NCBI RefSeq assembly: GCF_003003355.1 | Contig: NZ_PVTQ01000022.1 | Location: forward strand, 1 to 48,168 | DNA from: Donghicola tyrosinivorans | Lineage (GTDB): Bacteria > Pseudomonadota > Alphaproteobacteria > Rhodobacterales > Rhodobacteraceae | Length of the DNA: 48,168 bases | Direction: 5' to 3' | In this document: positions 37,801 to 44,654 of the stretch, in pieces | Position numbering within the stretch: position 1 is the first letter of the stretch | How the letters are laid out: every line of letters starts with the position of its first letter | Notes under the pieces: generated by a model | Told to the model about the DNA's origin: nothing | The model's database searches: none | What the model saw: the letters and a program-made list of their open reading frames with translations, nothing else | Made by a program: the position numbers and the translations under genes

Positions 37801-39266
37801 CCCTGCTGCTTGAGGCGATCACGGCCACCGATGTGGCCCGCGATGGCGCTTTCACAGCGTCGGACCTCAAGGACATCTCGGTCTGGCTTGGTCAGAACTA
37901 CGCCGAGGAATGGGCGGCCCTGAACGGTGACAGCAGCAGTGGCTTCTCGTTGGCGATGGATGCCCGAACAGCGCTTTATGGCGAACGGGCCGTGAGCGGT
38001 GTGATGGATGCCTTCTACAATCTGGGCTTTGGCTACAAATACGATTACGTCATGACCGAGACCGGTGGCTATGACGTCAAGTTGCATGAGGCGGCCCTGT
38101 GGCTGTCTGATCTGCTTGAGGCAGAACTGGCAGACGGTTCTTTGGTTGGCGTGTTGCCCTCGGTCGAGGAAACGCCGGTCATGACCCGCACCGGTCTGAC
38201 CGTTGACGGGAACAGCACGGCAGAACTGCGCTATGTGGATGCGACGGCTGAAGGGTCGATCCTGACCACTTTCACGCTTGACACCATGAACACCAACACG
38301 CGCTATACCCTGTTTGAACGGGCGGCCAATGGGGATGCCGAAGGGTATTTCCGCGTCTATGTGGTCAATGGTGATCTGCGGCTGGACCTGCGGCAAGGGT
38401 CTGCGTCCTATTACGCCAAGGGCGATGCGCCGGAACTGGAGGCAGGGACCGAGTACTCTGTCGCGATGACCTTTGATGATGACACCGTCAGCGTCTATCT
38501 GAACGGCACCAAAGTGCTGGCCTTCTTGAACCCCGGTGTCGACTTTGCCGCGATGGATGCGGAACTGATGCTTGGGGGCTCGTTCAGCATGGGCTCGGCC
38601 GGTCAGGTCTATCCGTGGCATGTGTTTGACGGGCAGATCGCCTCGGTCGCGGTCTATGACACTGCGCTGGAAAACGGGCAGATCGCGGCACTGGACAACT
38701 CTGGCGGGCTGGATCTGCGGGTGCAGGCGGGCGCTGTGGCGCTGGCGGCAGAGACCGCAGGCGTGGGCGATGGTCTGAATGGTGCGCTGTTTGATGTGGA
38801 CGGCACTATAGGCTCGATCGGGTCCTATCGGGCGCAAACCGATGGCGTTGCGGCGGACATGACCTTCACCACGGATGTGCTGCAGTTCAAATCGGCCAGC
38901 TCTGGCACGCAAGAGGCCTTTGTTGCCAGCGGCGCCGCCAGCTACATCGGCGATGGCAGCGCGAAAGCCGATACCTTTGGTCTGAGCCTTGACGGGTTCA
39001 TCTTTGCCGAGGCGGGCAGTCACACCTTTGACATCGAGAGCGACGACGGTTTCTCGTTAAGCATTGGCGGTGTGGTCGTGTCCGAATTCGCAGGTCTGCG
39101 CGGAACGGCGACCACCCGTGCCGAGGTAATGTTCGCCGAGACCGGCTATTACGCCATCGACATCGATTACTTCGAGAATGGCGGCGCGCAGGTGCTGAAG
39201 GTCGAGATGGACAACGGGGTTCTGGACGACACTTTCCTGTTCACTGAACTGCCTGATCTGGTCTAA
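31833..39266 (+). CDS. Giant acidic repeat protein with LamG- and PA14-like domains (2,477 aa)
   Basis: The protein consists of two copies of one super-module. Residues about 29-865 hold five repeats of ~170 residues, each starting near GTGLDxLV and containing HGDDE, EETGFHLVQNDGA, NTVADGIYHLGFGY, LINEDGN and YWLNxLLADDLA. A concanavalin/LamG-like domain (about 906-1058) and a PA14-like domain (about 1077-1243, FTGYIWLDAGAHSFTVRSDDGF) follow. Residues 1261-2477 repeat the same order. In both halves the fifth repeat is degenerate and lacks the HGDDE/FHLVQND segment. Helix-DGxxS-helix stretches resemble half EF-hands. There is no N-terminal signal peptide, no hydrophobic span and no RTX nonapeptides. 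A cell-surface or secreted adhesive role is likely by domain type only. Confidence 0.85.
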   Translation: MTLATHTDFSRNLDTIADTTNVPAGVSRTGTGLDGLLSLVAQDQALNLFVTPFDIQTALSAMAELNAIIVQAIHETGIAADGEISTPDLFQLSTHITANYADAWALAHGDDEAGEETGFHLVQNDGANTQLFGSNAINTVIDGLYHLGFGYTGNHLINEDGNRNVQVDDAAFWLNALLARDIAAGVFAGDTAPAPIATTGTGLDALVAMVLTDEGLNQRLPLEELRAGAEAANTMNTIIIEGIKALGLANDGTFDPANVTALADWIRANHFDAFVAAHGDDEGSEETGFHLVQNDGANTRLFGENGVNTVADGIYHLVFGYTGTNLINEDGNRNANTEDVADWLNRLLADDMAALANGDVAEYVEGTTSTGLDRLISLIAHDEGLRTRASDADIRDGAEAANTMNAIIIEGIEALGLGDDGTLSRGDVMSLSDWIAANRYEAFVAAHGDDEGAEETGFHLVQNDGSTGRIFNQNAVNTVADGIYHLVFGYSRGRLVNEDGNLNVSIGQVSYWLNALLAEDLSDWRAAAGNGETVLGTGLDRLVAIIGADPILAQRIPLTEVLDGMATAQGMNDIIIEAIKATGVAANGEISVADVREISDWINANRYEDWLRLHGDDEAGEETGFHLVQNDGANTRLYGDNAVNTVADGIYHLGFGYDRNRLINEDGNANVTLTDVSYWLNDLLADDLADGSLVGAVDPYDVATTGTGLDVITQALFSDDVLTRKFTTSELAQAATAADGLNDILLQAIHQTGAANDGVFDENDVRLISAWIADNALDQWDALWGADSTDSDGFGKVQYEGATSSFDGDNLIDRMARTLYGLGHDIRYDVALYDQTNRYVGRVEDAATYLNQLLADDLDSGALVNSDIVAAAEGSFDDALIAEMTTPLVLGDGQQAVQIAHDAAQEVDQGAIAITFTSDTTEGWDRRTLLSKDYRSYGDGGHLTITVRGGRIEATMQSGDTTYTLSSPKDVLVTGAATDLVLNFGTDGAQMYVDGALVAENADAAITWALNDSPIAIGESRQWARNDSLTNYGLFDGEISVVRIYNRNLTAQEVLTLDTQPEQATPQAVALPSGSVQTVGAELSAAIFDVAGSFVTIDQLINGVADGSLTATHAASVDTLAFQGHGTQSLSDFLGDAGAVTDGDGSVAMTTMGMHFTGYIWLDAGAHSFTVRSDDGFALFVGEAEMMRYSTPRPQAATSASADFAAGLYQIDVYYYENGGSQALELTLDGAALKPSQLYTSIQSYQEAVAYDPAMDTIALTGTGLDQIVDWIASDGGLELRTLATDQAEAIEAAKGMNQIIVEAIKAIGAADDGTLSVAEVYDLADWINQNRYDDWVLYHGDDENGEETGFHLAQNDGATTIIYGENAINTVADGLYHLGFGYNGNRRLINEDGAQNVRVEEVADWLNHILADDLAAGSLTSGNDVAVTATTGTGLDHLTQVLATDQDLNLFNSESRLVQAAQAMNVMNSLILEGIHTLGYANDGVISAAEIAGLSDWVQADAARLATFIEAHGDEEGGVRTGFHIVQGTVADAVMFDANTINTVADGLYHMPFGYTGGRLLNEDGNQNAALSTVADNLTQLLANDLADLVNPDAEVVQGTTGTGLDLLVDRIWADSGLQARISMAEIATGAEAADQMNHIIVQSIQTLGYANDGTLAESEVRGLAEYIAANYAVGADSPWLVYHGDDENDEETGFHLVQNDGATSRIFNENLVNTVADGIYHLGFGYRGNRLINEDGNNNQTITDIADWLNTLLADDMASLVNSDVQTFTGTTGTGLDQWVTLIMEDIGLNQNVSITDITQGAYYADQINTMIVDGVIATGIARNGSFSAADIRTLSDYIAANYYGGDATSAFAIAHGDDENNEETGFHLVQNDGASARMYGENLVNAVLDGVYHLGFGYNSRGRLINEDGAQNQTLVDVAYWLEAALAVELTSGALVTEASSNPYVTGTTGTGLDALVDLIVDDQRLHDTLTVTQIAEAASAADALNTLLLEAITATDVARDGAFTASDLKDISVWLGQNYAEEWAALNGDSSSGFSLAMDARTALYGERAVSGVMDAFYNLGFGYKYDYVMTETGGYDVKLHEAALWLSDLLEAELADGSLVGVLPSVEETPVMTRTGLTVDGNSTAELRYVDATAEGSILTTFTLDTMNTNTRYTLFERAANGDAEGYFRVYVVNGDLRLDLRQGSASYYAKGDAPELEAGTEYSVAMTFDDDTVSVYLNGTKVLAFLNPGVDFAAMDAELMLGGSFSMGSAGQVYPWHVFDGQIASVAVYDTALENGQIAALDNSGGLDLRVQAGAVALAAETAGVGDGLNGALFDVDGTIGSIGSYRAQTDGVAADMTFTTDVLQFKSASSGTQEAFVASGAASYIGDGSAKADTFGLSLDGFIFAEAGSHTFDIESDDGFSLSIGGVVVSEFAGLRGTATTRAEVMFAETGYYAIDIDYFENGGAQVLKVEMDNGVLDDTFLFTELPDLV

Positions 39267-39356
39267 GGCTCTTGGCTCTTTCTGTTCTGTTTGCGGAAGG
39301 GGCCGTCTACGTGGCAGGCGTTGTGTTTTAGGTATTTTTGCCAAGATGAAATCAGG

Positions 39357-39393
39357 GCCGCTCGGCGAGGGATTGCCGGGCGGTTTTGTTTTT
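39357..39393 (+). terminator. Intrinsic terminator of the giant repeat gene
   Basis: CCGCTCGGC (39358-39366) and GCCGGGCGG (39375-39383) form a 9-bp stem with one mismatch, followed by TTTTGTTTTT. It lies about 90 bases after the stop codon, a strong rho-independent terminator. Confidence 0.8.
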
Positions 39394-39594
39394 CTGGATG
39401 TTCTTATTTTGTTCTGATAGGGTGGGGCGTTTATTCTAGCGGAGGTCTTTGGTCAGATGAAATTCAGATATGGTGGGTTCATGTGAACCAGCATGCAATT
39501 TTGACCCTGTAGCGGGGTGATCGGCATCCAAATATGACCCCCCTTACGCTGATGTTCATCATGCCCCCGAGGTTATCGGGGAGCACAGTGTGGG

Positions 39595-41163
39595 ATGTTG
39601 GTTGTGGAGACGATTGCGAAGATCCGGCGGGCATATTTTCAGGATAAGAAGAAGATCAAAGAGATCTGTCGCGAGTTCCGGGTCTCGCGGAACACTGTGC
39701 GTAAGGTGATTAGGTCCGGGGCCACCGAACTTACCTACGAGCGCACTGTCCAGCCGTTGCCGAAGATCGGGCCTTGGACCGATGAACTAGACGAGATGCT
39801 CGCGGCGAACGCCCGAAAGGGGAAGCGAGAGCGGTTGACCCTGATCAGGATTTTCGAAGAGTTGCGTGTCCGCGGCTATAGCGGTGGGTATGACGCCGTC
39901 CGGCGATATGCGGCATCATGGAGCAAGGAAGAACGATCTGCTTCAGTCGCGGCGTACGTCCCGTTGACCTTCGATCCAGGTGAGGCCTACCAGTTCGATT
40001 GGAGCCATGAGATCGTTCTCATTGACGGGGTCACGACGACCGTGAAGGTAGCTCACGTTCGCCTCTGTCACAGCCGGATGCTGTTCGTCCGCGCCTACCC
40101 TCGCGAGACACAAGAGATGGTCTTCGACGCGCACGACAAGGCTTTCGCCTTTTTTGGCGGCACCTGCACGCGGGGTATCTACGACAATATGAAGACGGCG
40201 GTGGACACGATCTTCGTCGGACGTGACCGAGCCTACAATCGGCGCTTCCAGCAGATGTGCGGGCACTATCTTGTAGATCCGGTCGCCTGTACGCCCGCTT
40301 CGGGCTGGGAGAAGGGGCAGGTCGAGAACCAGGTCGGCGTCGTGCGGCGGAGGTTCTTTGTGCCGCGGCCCAGATTCAAAAGTTACGCCGAACTCAATGC
40401 GTGGCTCGAGGACCGCTGCGTGGCGTGGGCCAAGGCCAATCCCCATCCAGAACGCAAGGATCGAACGACTTGGGACGTGTTCCAAGCGGAGCGCGAGAGC
40501 CTTGTTCCGTATGTCGGATCTTTTGACGGCTTCCATGCGGTGCCTGCTTCTGTGTCTAAGACGTGCCTCGTGCGGTTCGACAACAACCGGTATTCGGTAG
40601 ATGCCCGCGCCGTCGGGCGCCCGGTCGAGATCCGTGCCTATGCCGCGCGCATCGAGTTTTGGCAGGACGGTAAGGTCGTGGGGCAGCACGATCGCGCTTT
40701 CGGGCGCAACAGGGAGATCTATGACCCGCTGCACTATATCCCTGTTCTGGCTCGTAAACCTGGCGCCCTGCGTAATGGTGCCCCCTTCAAGGACTGGGAG
40801 TTGCCGGTTGCCATCAAACGCGTGCAGCGCAAGTTGGGGAAGGTGCCGAACGGCGACCGCCAGATGGTTCAGATCCTGAGCATGATCCCGACAGACGGAC
40901 TGGATGCCGTGGAAGCTGCGTGTGCCGAGGCATTGAAAGAAGGCGCACCTGCAGCGGCCGTCGTTCTGAACATTCTAGCCCGACACCGCGAACCTCCACC
41001 GCCACTCACGATTGCCACACCCGATGCCTTGCGACTGACCTGCGAGCCAGTGGCCGATTGCAAACGCTATGACACCCTGAGGAGACCCGATCATGGAAAG
41101 ATCACAGGTGCTGGACGCGATGGGCCAGCTAAAGCTCTACGGAATGAAGGCCGCATACGATGA
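39595..41163 (+). CDS. istA: IstA transposase of the IS21 element
   Basis: A 522-residue DDE transposase. An N-terminal helix-turn-helix ([23 protein letters not shown]) is followed by the catalytic core: Asp in YQFDWSHE, Asp in GIYDNMKTA and Glu in [14 protein letters not shown]-terminal beta-barrel region contains [24 protein letters not shown]. It acts with IstB. It starts at ATG 39595, and its 3' end overlaps istB by 71 bases, as usual in IS21. Confidence 0.94.
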   Translation: MLVVETIAKIRRAYFQDKKKIKEICREFRVSRNTVRKVIRSGATELTYERTVQPLPKIGPWTDELDEMLAANARKGKRERLTLIRIFEELRVRGYSGGYDAVRRYAASWSKEERSASVAAYVPLTFDPGEAYQFDWSHEIVLIDGVTTTVKVAHVRLCHSRMLFVRAYPRETQEMVFDAHDKAFAFFGGTCTRGIYDNMKTAVDTIFVGRDRAYNRRFQQMCGHYLVDPVACTPASGWEKGQVENQVGVVRRRFFVPRPRFKSYAELNAWLEDRCVAWAKANPHPERKDRTTWDVFQAERESLVPYVGSFDGFHAVPASVSKTCLVRFDNNRYSVDARAVGRPVEIRAYAARIEFWQDGKVVGQHDRAFGRNREIYDPLHYIPVLARKPGALRNGAPFKDWELPVAIKRVQRKLGKVPNGDRQMVQILSMIPTDGLDAVEAACAEALKEGAPAAAVVLNILARHREPPPPLTIATPDALRLTCEPVADCKRYDTLRRPDHGKITGAGRDGPAKALRNEGRIR

Positions 41164-41821
41164 GATCATCGCCACAGCTGTGAAGCGGCAGCACGAACCA
41201 CAGCAGATTGTTGGTGACCTTTTGAACGCCGAGATAAGCGAGAAGCAGGCGCGTTCAATCAAGTATCAACTGACCATCGCCCGCCTTCCGCTGGCCAAGG
41301 AGGTCGACGAGTTTACCTTCGAGGACACGCCGGTGAACGAGACGCTGGTCCGCGATCTGGCACTCGGCGACTTCCTCGACCAGCAGCGCAATGTCGTGCT
41401 GATCGGCGGTACCGGAACTGGCAAGTCGCATCTCGCGGTAAGTATCGCACGATCCTGCATCAGACGGGGTAAGCGGGGTCGGTTCTTCAACGTGGTTGAC
41501 CTCGTGAACAAGCTTGATGCCGAAGCCCGCGCTGACCGCCAAGGCCGTACCGCCGATCTGTTATGCCGCCTCGACTTCCTGATCCTCGACGAACTAGCCT
41601 ATCTGCCGTTCGCGCAAACTGGCGGCCAGCTTCTGTTCCATCTCATCAGCCGTCTTTACGAACGGACTTCGATCATCGTCACAACCAACCTCGACTTTGG
41701 TGAGTGGCCCTCCGTCTTCGGCGATGCAAAGATGACCACAGCACTTCTGGACCGTCTCACGCACCACTGTGACATCGTAGAAACCGGAAACGAGAGCTGG
41801 CGCTTCAAGACCCGCGAATAG
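41093..41821 (+). CDS. istB: IstB helper ATPase of the IS21 element
   Basis: A 242-residue AAA+ protein with Walker [12 protein letters not shown] and Walker [14 protein letters not shown], followed by [22 protein letters not shown], the IstB family signature. It assembles on target DNA and stimulates IstA. GAGGAG lies ahead of ATG 41093 inside istA. Confidence 0.95.
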   Translation: MERSQVLDAMGQLKLYGMKAAYDEIIATAVKRQHEPQQIVGDLLNAEISEKQARSIKYQLTIARLPLAKEVDEFTFEDTPVNETLVRDLALGDFLDQQRNVVLIGGTGTGKSHLAVSIARSCIRRGKRGRFFNVVDLVNKLDAEARADRQGRTADLLCRLDFLILDELAYLPFAQTGGQLLFHLISRLYERTSIIVTTNLDFGEWPSVFGDAKMTTALLDRLTHHCDIVETGNESWRFKTRE

Positions 41822-41958
41822 TCAAAACGCAGCTGGCCCGACGCGGCTACGCTATATGGAGGCTACACCGCATCGGGCCAGCTGCCGTCGAGCATCAGGG
41901 GGTCACTTTTGAATGCCGATTGGGGGGTTAAAATTCGATGCCGATTGACACAGGTGGT

Positions 41959-42109
41959 CTGTTCCCCGCATGCGCGGGGATGAACCGGGCGGATATGGTG
42001 CGTTCCGGGCGCGGCGCGCCTGTTCCTCGCATGCGCGGGGACAACCGCTGACCGTGCGGAGCGCGGACCCGCTTTTCTGTCTGCGCCCTGCATGCACCGA
42101 GGTGAACTG
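41959..42109 (+). CRISPR. CRISPR array remnant (3 repeats, increasingly degenerate)
   Basis: Repeat 1 (41959-41987) is identical to the main array consensus. A 32-bp spacer follows, then repeat 2 (42020-42047), 28 bases long with one base lost and two changed. A 33-bp spacer precedes repeat 3 (42081-42109), which keeps CTG, CCC, GCATGC and TGAAC but has about seven changes. Repeat starts stay on the 61-bp period (41959, 42020, 42081), and the orientation equals that of the main array. Progressive decay is typical of the trailer (oldest) end. Only six bases of the preceding spacer remain before the IS21 tip. Confidence 0.9.
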
Positions 42110-42172
42110 ACAAACAAGGACGCTTTGAAAGGACCGCGCCCCGGCTCACGATTGTAGTCCATCAGGCAAAAG

Positions 42173-42261
42173 CGGTACAAGGTGGTACAGACGCGTACCG
42201 CTTCTTGTACCGCGTAACCTATTGTCAGGAATGGAAAAAATGCAAGCGGTACAGCGGTACA
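42173..42261. repeat. Cluster of six GGTACA motifs
   Basis: CGGTACA at 42173, 42247 and 42255, TGGTACA at 42183, and inverted TACCG copies at 42194-42200 and 42206-42212, all within 89 bases. The first four are spaced 10-12 bases apart, about one helical turn. This looks like a multi-site protein-binding region. No factor is recognised. It lies downstream of the DUF927 gene and just past the CRISPR remnant. Confidence 0.55.
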
Positions 42262-42394
42262 GGTTTTCCCGGAAATATGTGTGTAAGTGCGTGTGCGCAC
42301 GAATATTTTCTCCTAGAAATAAAGATATTTTGGACATTATCTATTAAATTATTGATTTATATAGATATTATCTATCTTTATCCTTGGAAACAAA

Positions 42395-42452
42395 TCGGAC
42401 ATAAGTTGGACAGACCTTGGACGAGATCGGACATTCTGCGATATTTGTCCAA
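42395..42452. repeat. Phased TNGGACA repeats beside an AT-rich stretch
   Basis: Direct copies TCGGACAT (42395), TTGGACAG (42406), TTGGACGA (42417) and TCGGACAT (42427) start 11, 11 and 10 bases apart. An inverted copy TTGTCCAA lies at 42445, and an isolated TTGGACAT at 42330. The intervening 42300-42385 is very AT-rich (TATTAAATTATTGATTTATA). Repeats next to an AT-rich segment suggest an origin or operator for the mobilization module. No gene is visible from 42110 to 42547. Confidence 0.5.
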
Positions 42453-42547
42453 GGACCGGCTTGCCACGGGACGGCAACATGCGGTTGGTGCCGCTTTTAA
42501 ATGTGATGAGCGGTTTCATGTCGGTTGGTAACGCATCTCTGCGCAGC

Positions 42548-44245
42548 CTATCGATCTATGGCACTCCGAGACATGCGATAGACCCAATTACGGGGACCGA
42601 AACTCAGCCGGTTTTGGAGGCTGCCGCTTTTCGCCCGGATCAAGATGTTTTGGCTATCCAGGAATTTTGCCCACTCGACGGCGCTGCCGTTACTCACTTC
42701 ATTTAAAGCGTCTTTCGTGAAGTCATATACTTTATCTGTGTACCAGACCTTCACCACTTCGGGTTTGAGGTGGTCCTTGCCAGCTTTGTGTGAACATTTC
42801 TGTTCAGGGGAAAGTCGGCTGAGATATTTCGAGATCTCGTCAAGGTGGATGCGCAGTGTTGCGGAGATCGACCGATCCTGGGCGTCGTACCATTGTCGCG
42901 CGACATGCTTCACGGCTTCGAGGGCGTCTCCTGACTGCCACCCGGTGATCCCCATGGAAGAGGCGTGCTCGCCCGCAAGAACGATAAGGGCAAATTGGCG
43001 GATGATCCGGGGGATCTCTCCCTGGAGGGCCTCACTGATATTCAGGGCTTGGTTCAACTTCAGGAAATAGCCGTCAAGTTCGGCCTCGAATCCTGCCCGA
43101 AGAAAAGGGTCATTCATAAGGCGTTCTACAAATGCTGGCCCAACCTTGCCGAACTCTTCGTTTGACTGCTGCGATAGAGCATCCACAAAACTGCGTCCAT
43201 GGTCCGCCCCATGCAAGACGTGGAACACCCCGTGGGGGGCGCTGACGGGAATATCGAGCCAGCGCACTTCCTGACCGCCACTGTTCTTCTCACCGCTGGC
43301 TTTGAGCATTTGCGCGCCGCTGAGTTCGCCTGCGGAAAGCAAGATGACTTGCCAGTTGTTGGTTGTCTTTGTCGTCCCGTCCTTATCCGCGCGGCCCTTT
43401 CCTTTTTCATTCCCGAACATGTAAATGTCGTCCGCAAAGGCCCGTTTGGCTTGCTCTTTCGGCAACTCGTCAACGCACAGAACAGTGTTGTTGGCTTTGA
43501 CCAGCCATCCCTCCAGTGCATTCCCCGTGGCACGCCACGTTTTAAGATTGGGGTTTTCAGGGCGGGGCCAGAGGCCTTCGGCGACGCGCAGAAGCGTTGA
43601 TTTGCCGGTACTGGTGTGGTGGTAAAAATGGACAGCGAAGCTTTTCACAGTCGGGGCAAACGGCAAGAGGGGCCCCGTCAGGGCGGCCGAGCAGGCGAAC
43701 ATGAGATAGGGATTTCCCCGCGCTTTCTGTCCTATTTTCCTGCGCCAGCCTTCCAAGGTTCCTTTTGTTTTGTTGGTCGTTTGAGGTTCTATGACGACCT
43801 CTGAGGTAAATCCCGGCGCTTTCAGAACCTGCCCATTGGTGAGGGCAAAATAGTCTTCATTGTTCCAACCCAGGGTCGTGGCAATCTTGTGATGCTCTTT
43901 TACCGGCCAGAGGGAGATTAACTCGGCAACAACTTTTTTCTCTCCGAAGACTATCCACCCCCTATTGCCCATCACTCCGAGCGCTTTCGGGGGAGCGCTG
44001 ATCAACAGATCGTTGCGGACCAGAACCTCGACGATGTGACCATCAGTCGTCAGAACCTCGATGAGGAACGACATGTTCGCACGATTACGATCGTAGGCGC
44101 GCGCCTTCACGCGAAACGGGGTGCAAAGCTTGACTCCAAATGCAAGAATACATTGCTCTTTTAGCTCGTATTTGGTCCGATTTTTCGAGTTTATTTCTTT
44201 TAACTCGCTTTCGATTTCTTTGAGAAATGAATCGATATGGGCCAT
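42548..44245 (-). CDS. DUF927-domain ATPase
   Basis: A 565-residue protein. The DUF927 region spans about residues 110-420. It includes LISLWPVKEHHKIATTLGW, the Walker A HHTSTGKSTLLRVAEGLW (near residue 240), a Walker B-like VLCVDELPKEQAKRAFADDIYMFGNEKGKGRADKDG, and VILLSAGELSG. DUF927 proteins are helicase-like P-loop ATPases on plasmids, integrative elements and phages, often next to primase functions. Here it follows the relaxase-primase gene on the same strand, so a role in replication or transfer of the module is likely. Its codon use is less GC-rich than that of the relaxase. No ribosome binding site is evident. Confidence 0.8.
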   Translation of the reverse strand: MAHIDSFLKEIESELKEINSKNRTKYELKEQCILAFGVKLCTPFRVKARAYDRNRANMSFLIEVLTTDGHIVEVLVRNDLLISAPPKALGVMGNRGWIVFGEKKVVAELISLWPVKEHHKIATTLGWNNEDYFALTNGQVLKAPGFTSEVVIEPQTTNKTKGTLEGWRRKIGQKARGNPYLMFACSAALTGPLLPFAPTVKSFAVHFYHHTSTGKSTLLRVAEGLWPRPENPNLKTWRATGNALEGWLVKANNTVLCVDELPKEQAKRAFADDIYMFGNEKGKGRADKDGTTKTTNNWQVILLSAGELSGAQMLKASGEKNSGGQEVRWLDIPVSAPHGVFHVLHGADHGRSFVDALSQQSNEEFGKVGPAFVERLMNDPFLRAGFEAELDGYFLKLNQALNISEALQGEIPRIIRQFALIVLAGEHASSMGITGWQSGDALEAVKHVARQWYDAQDRSISATLRIHLDEISKYLSRLSPEQKCSHKAGKDHLKPEVVKVWYTDKVYDFTKDALNEVSNGSAVEWAKFLDSQNILIRAKSGSLQNRLSFGPRNWVYRMSRSAIDR

Positions 44246-44432
44246 GATTGTCGCATCATAAGTGGAGTTGATTGAAAAATATTGAAACGATCAATGCACA
44301 TTTCGCTGCCAGGGTGCTCTCCGGAATATTGGCATGAGCTCATAGGATACAGCGCTGGAATTTTGCGGACTGGTAATTTGCAATTTAAGTCAGGTCCAGA
44401 CAGAACTTCTGAATTTTTGGCGGAGGTTTCGG

Positions 44433-44654
44433 TCACGCTGATGGCCAGAGAACCGCGTTGCCCCAACGCGGATTGAGTTCGGAGTGCACGCGGTCCTGAA
44501 CATCGCGGTTCTTGGAAGTGTCGCGACACGCCAGTGGCTTTTGCCGTTGAGGAGCGCCGAGAGGATCTCTGCTGTATGTTCCAATGCACGCAGGACGGCG
44601 GCATGCCATTCCTCCTGTGCGACAAGCTCCGATCCCCACCAGCCCCCCTTTCAC
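44433..44654 (-). pseudogene. Small gene downstream of the relaxase with two compensating frame disturbances
   Basis: A GTG at 44654 overlaps the relaxase stop and opens a 77-codon-class frame ending at 44433. Read straight through, the middle is an unlikely Cys/Arg-rich sequence. The other frame in that middle reads SELVAQEEWHAAVLRALEHT and then LLNGKSHWRVATLP, which looks like real protein. The 3' part reads KNRDVQDRVHSELNPRWG in the first frame. One extra G in the GGGGGG run near 44646 and one missing C near 44505 would explain both shifts. Family not recognised. Either a damaged gene or sequence errors. The remaining bases to 44246 hold nothing recognisable. Confidence 0.45.

Larger units (their letters stand above)
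39482..41952 (+). mobile_element. IS21-family insertion sequence, about 2.5 kb
   Basis: The ends are TGTGAACCAGC at 39482 and ...GACACA at 41952 (TG...CA tips). Each end carries two ~20-bp repeats of the pattern AT(C/G)GCAT-N-AA-TTTGACCC, near 39488 and 39520 on the left and inverted near 41902 and 41925 on the right, as expected for IstA binding sites. istA and istB fill the interior. The immediate flanks do not form a simple duplication. GGTGG occurs on both sides, but on the left five bases away from the tip. Confidence 0.82.

Noticed and set aside
33081-39023. Large antisense reading frames opposite the giant repeat gene
   Set aside because: High GC and repeated sequence leave the antisense frame open. 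They have no start signals or family motifs, while the plus frame is a clear repeat protein.
31833-39266. RTX/type I secretion adhesin
   Set aside because: No GGxGxD nonapeptide repeats and no typical C-terminal secretion signal were seen, so the secretion route is left open.
41953-41958. GGTGG at both IS21 flanks as a clean target-site duplication
   Set aside because: On the left the GGTGG is separated from the TG tip by five bases, so the duplication would require a different left end that does not fit the TG...CA rule.
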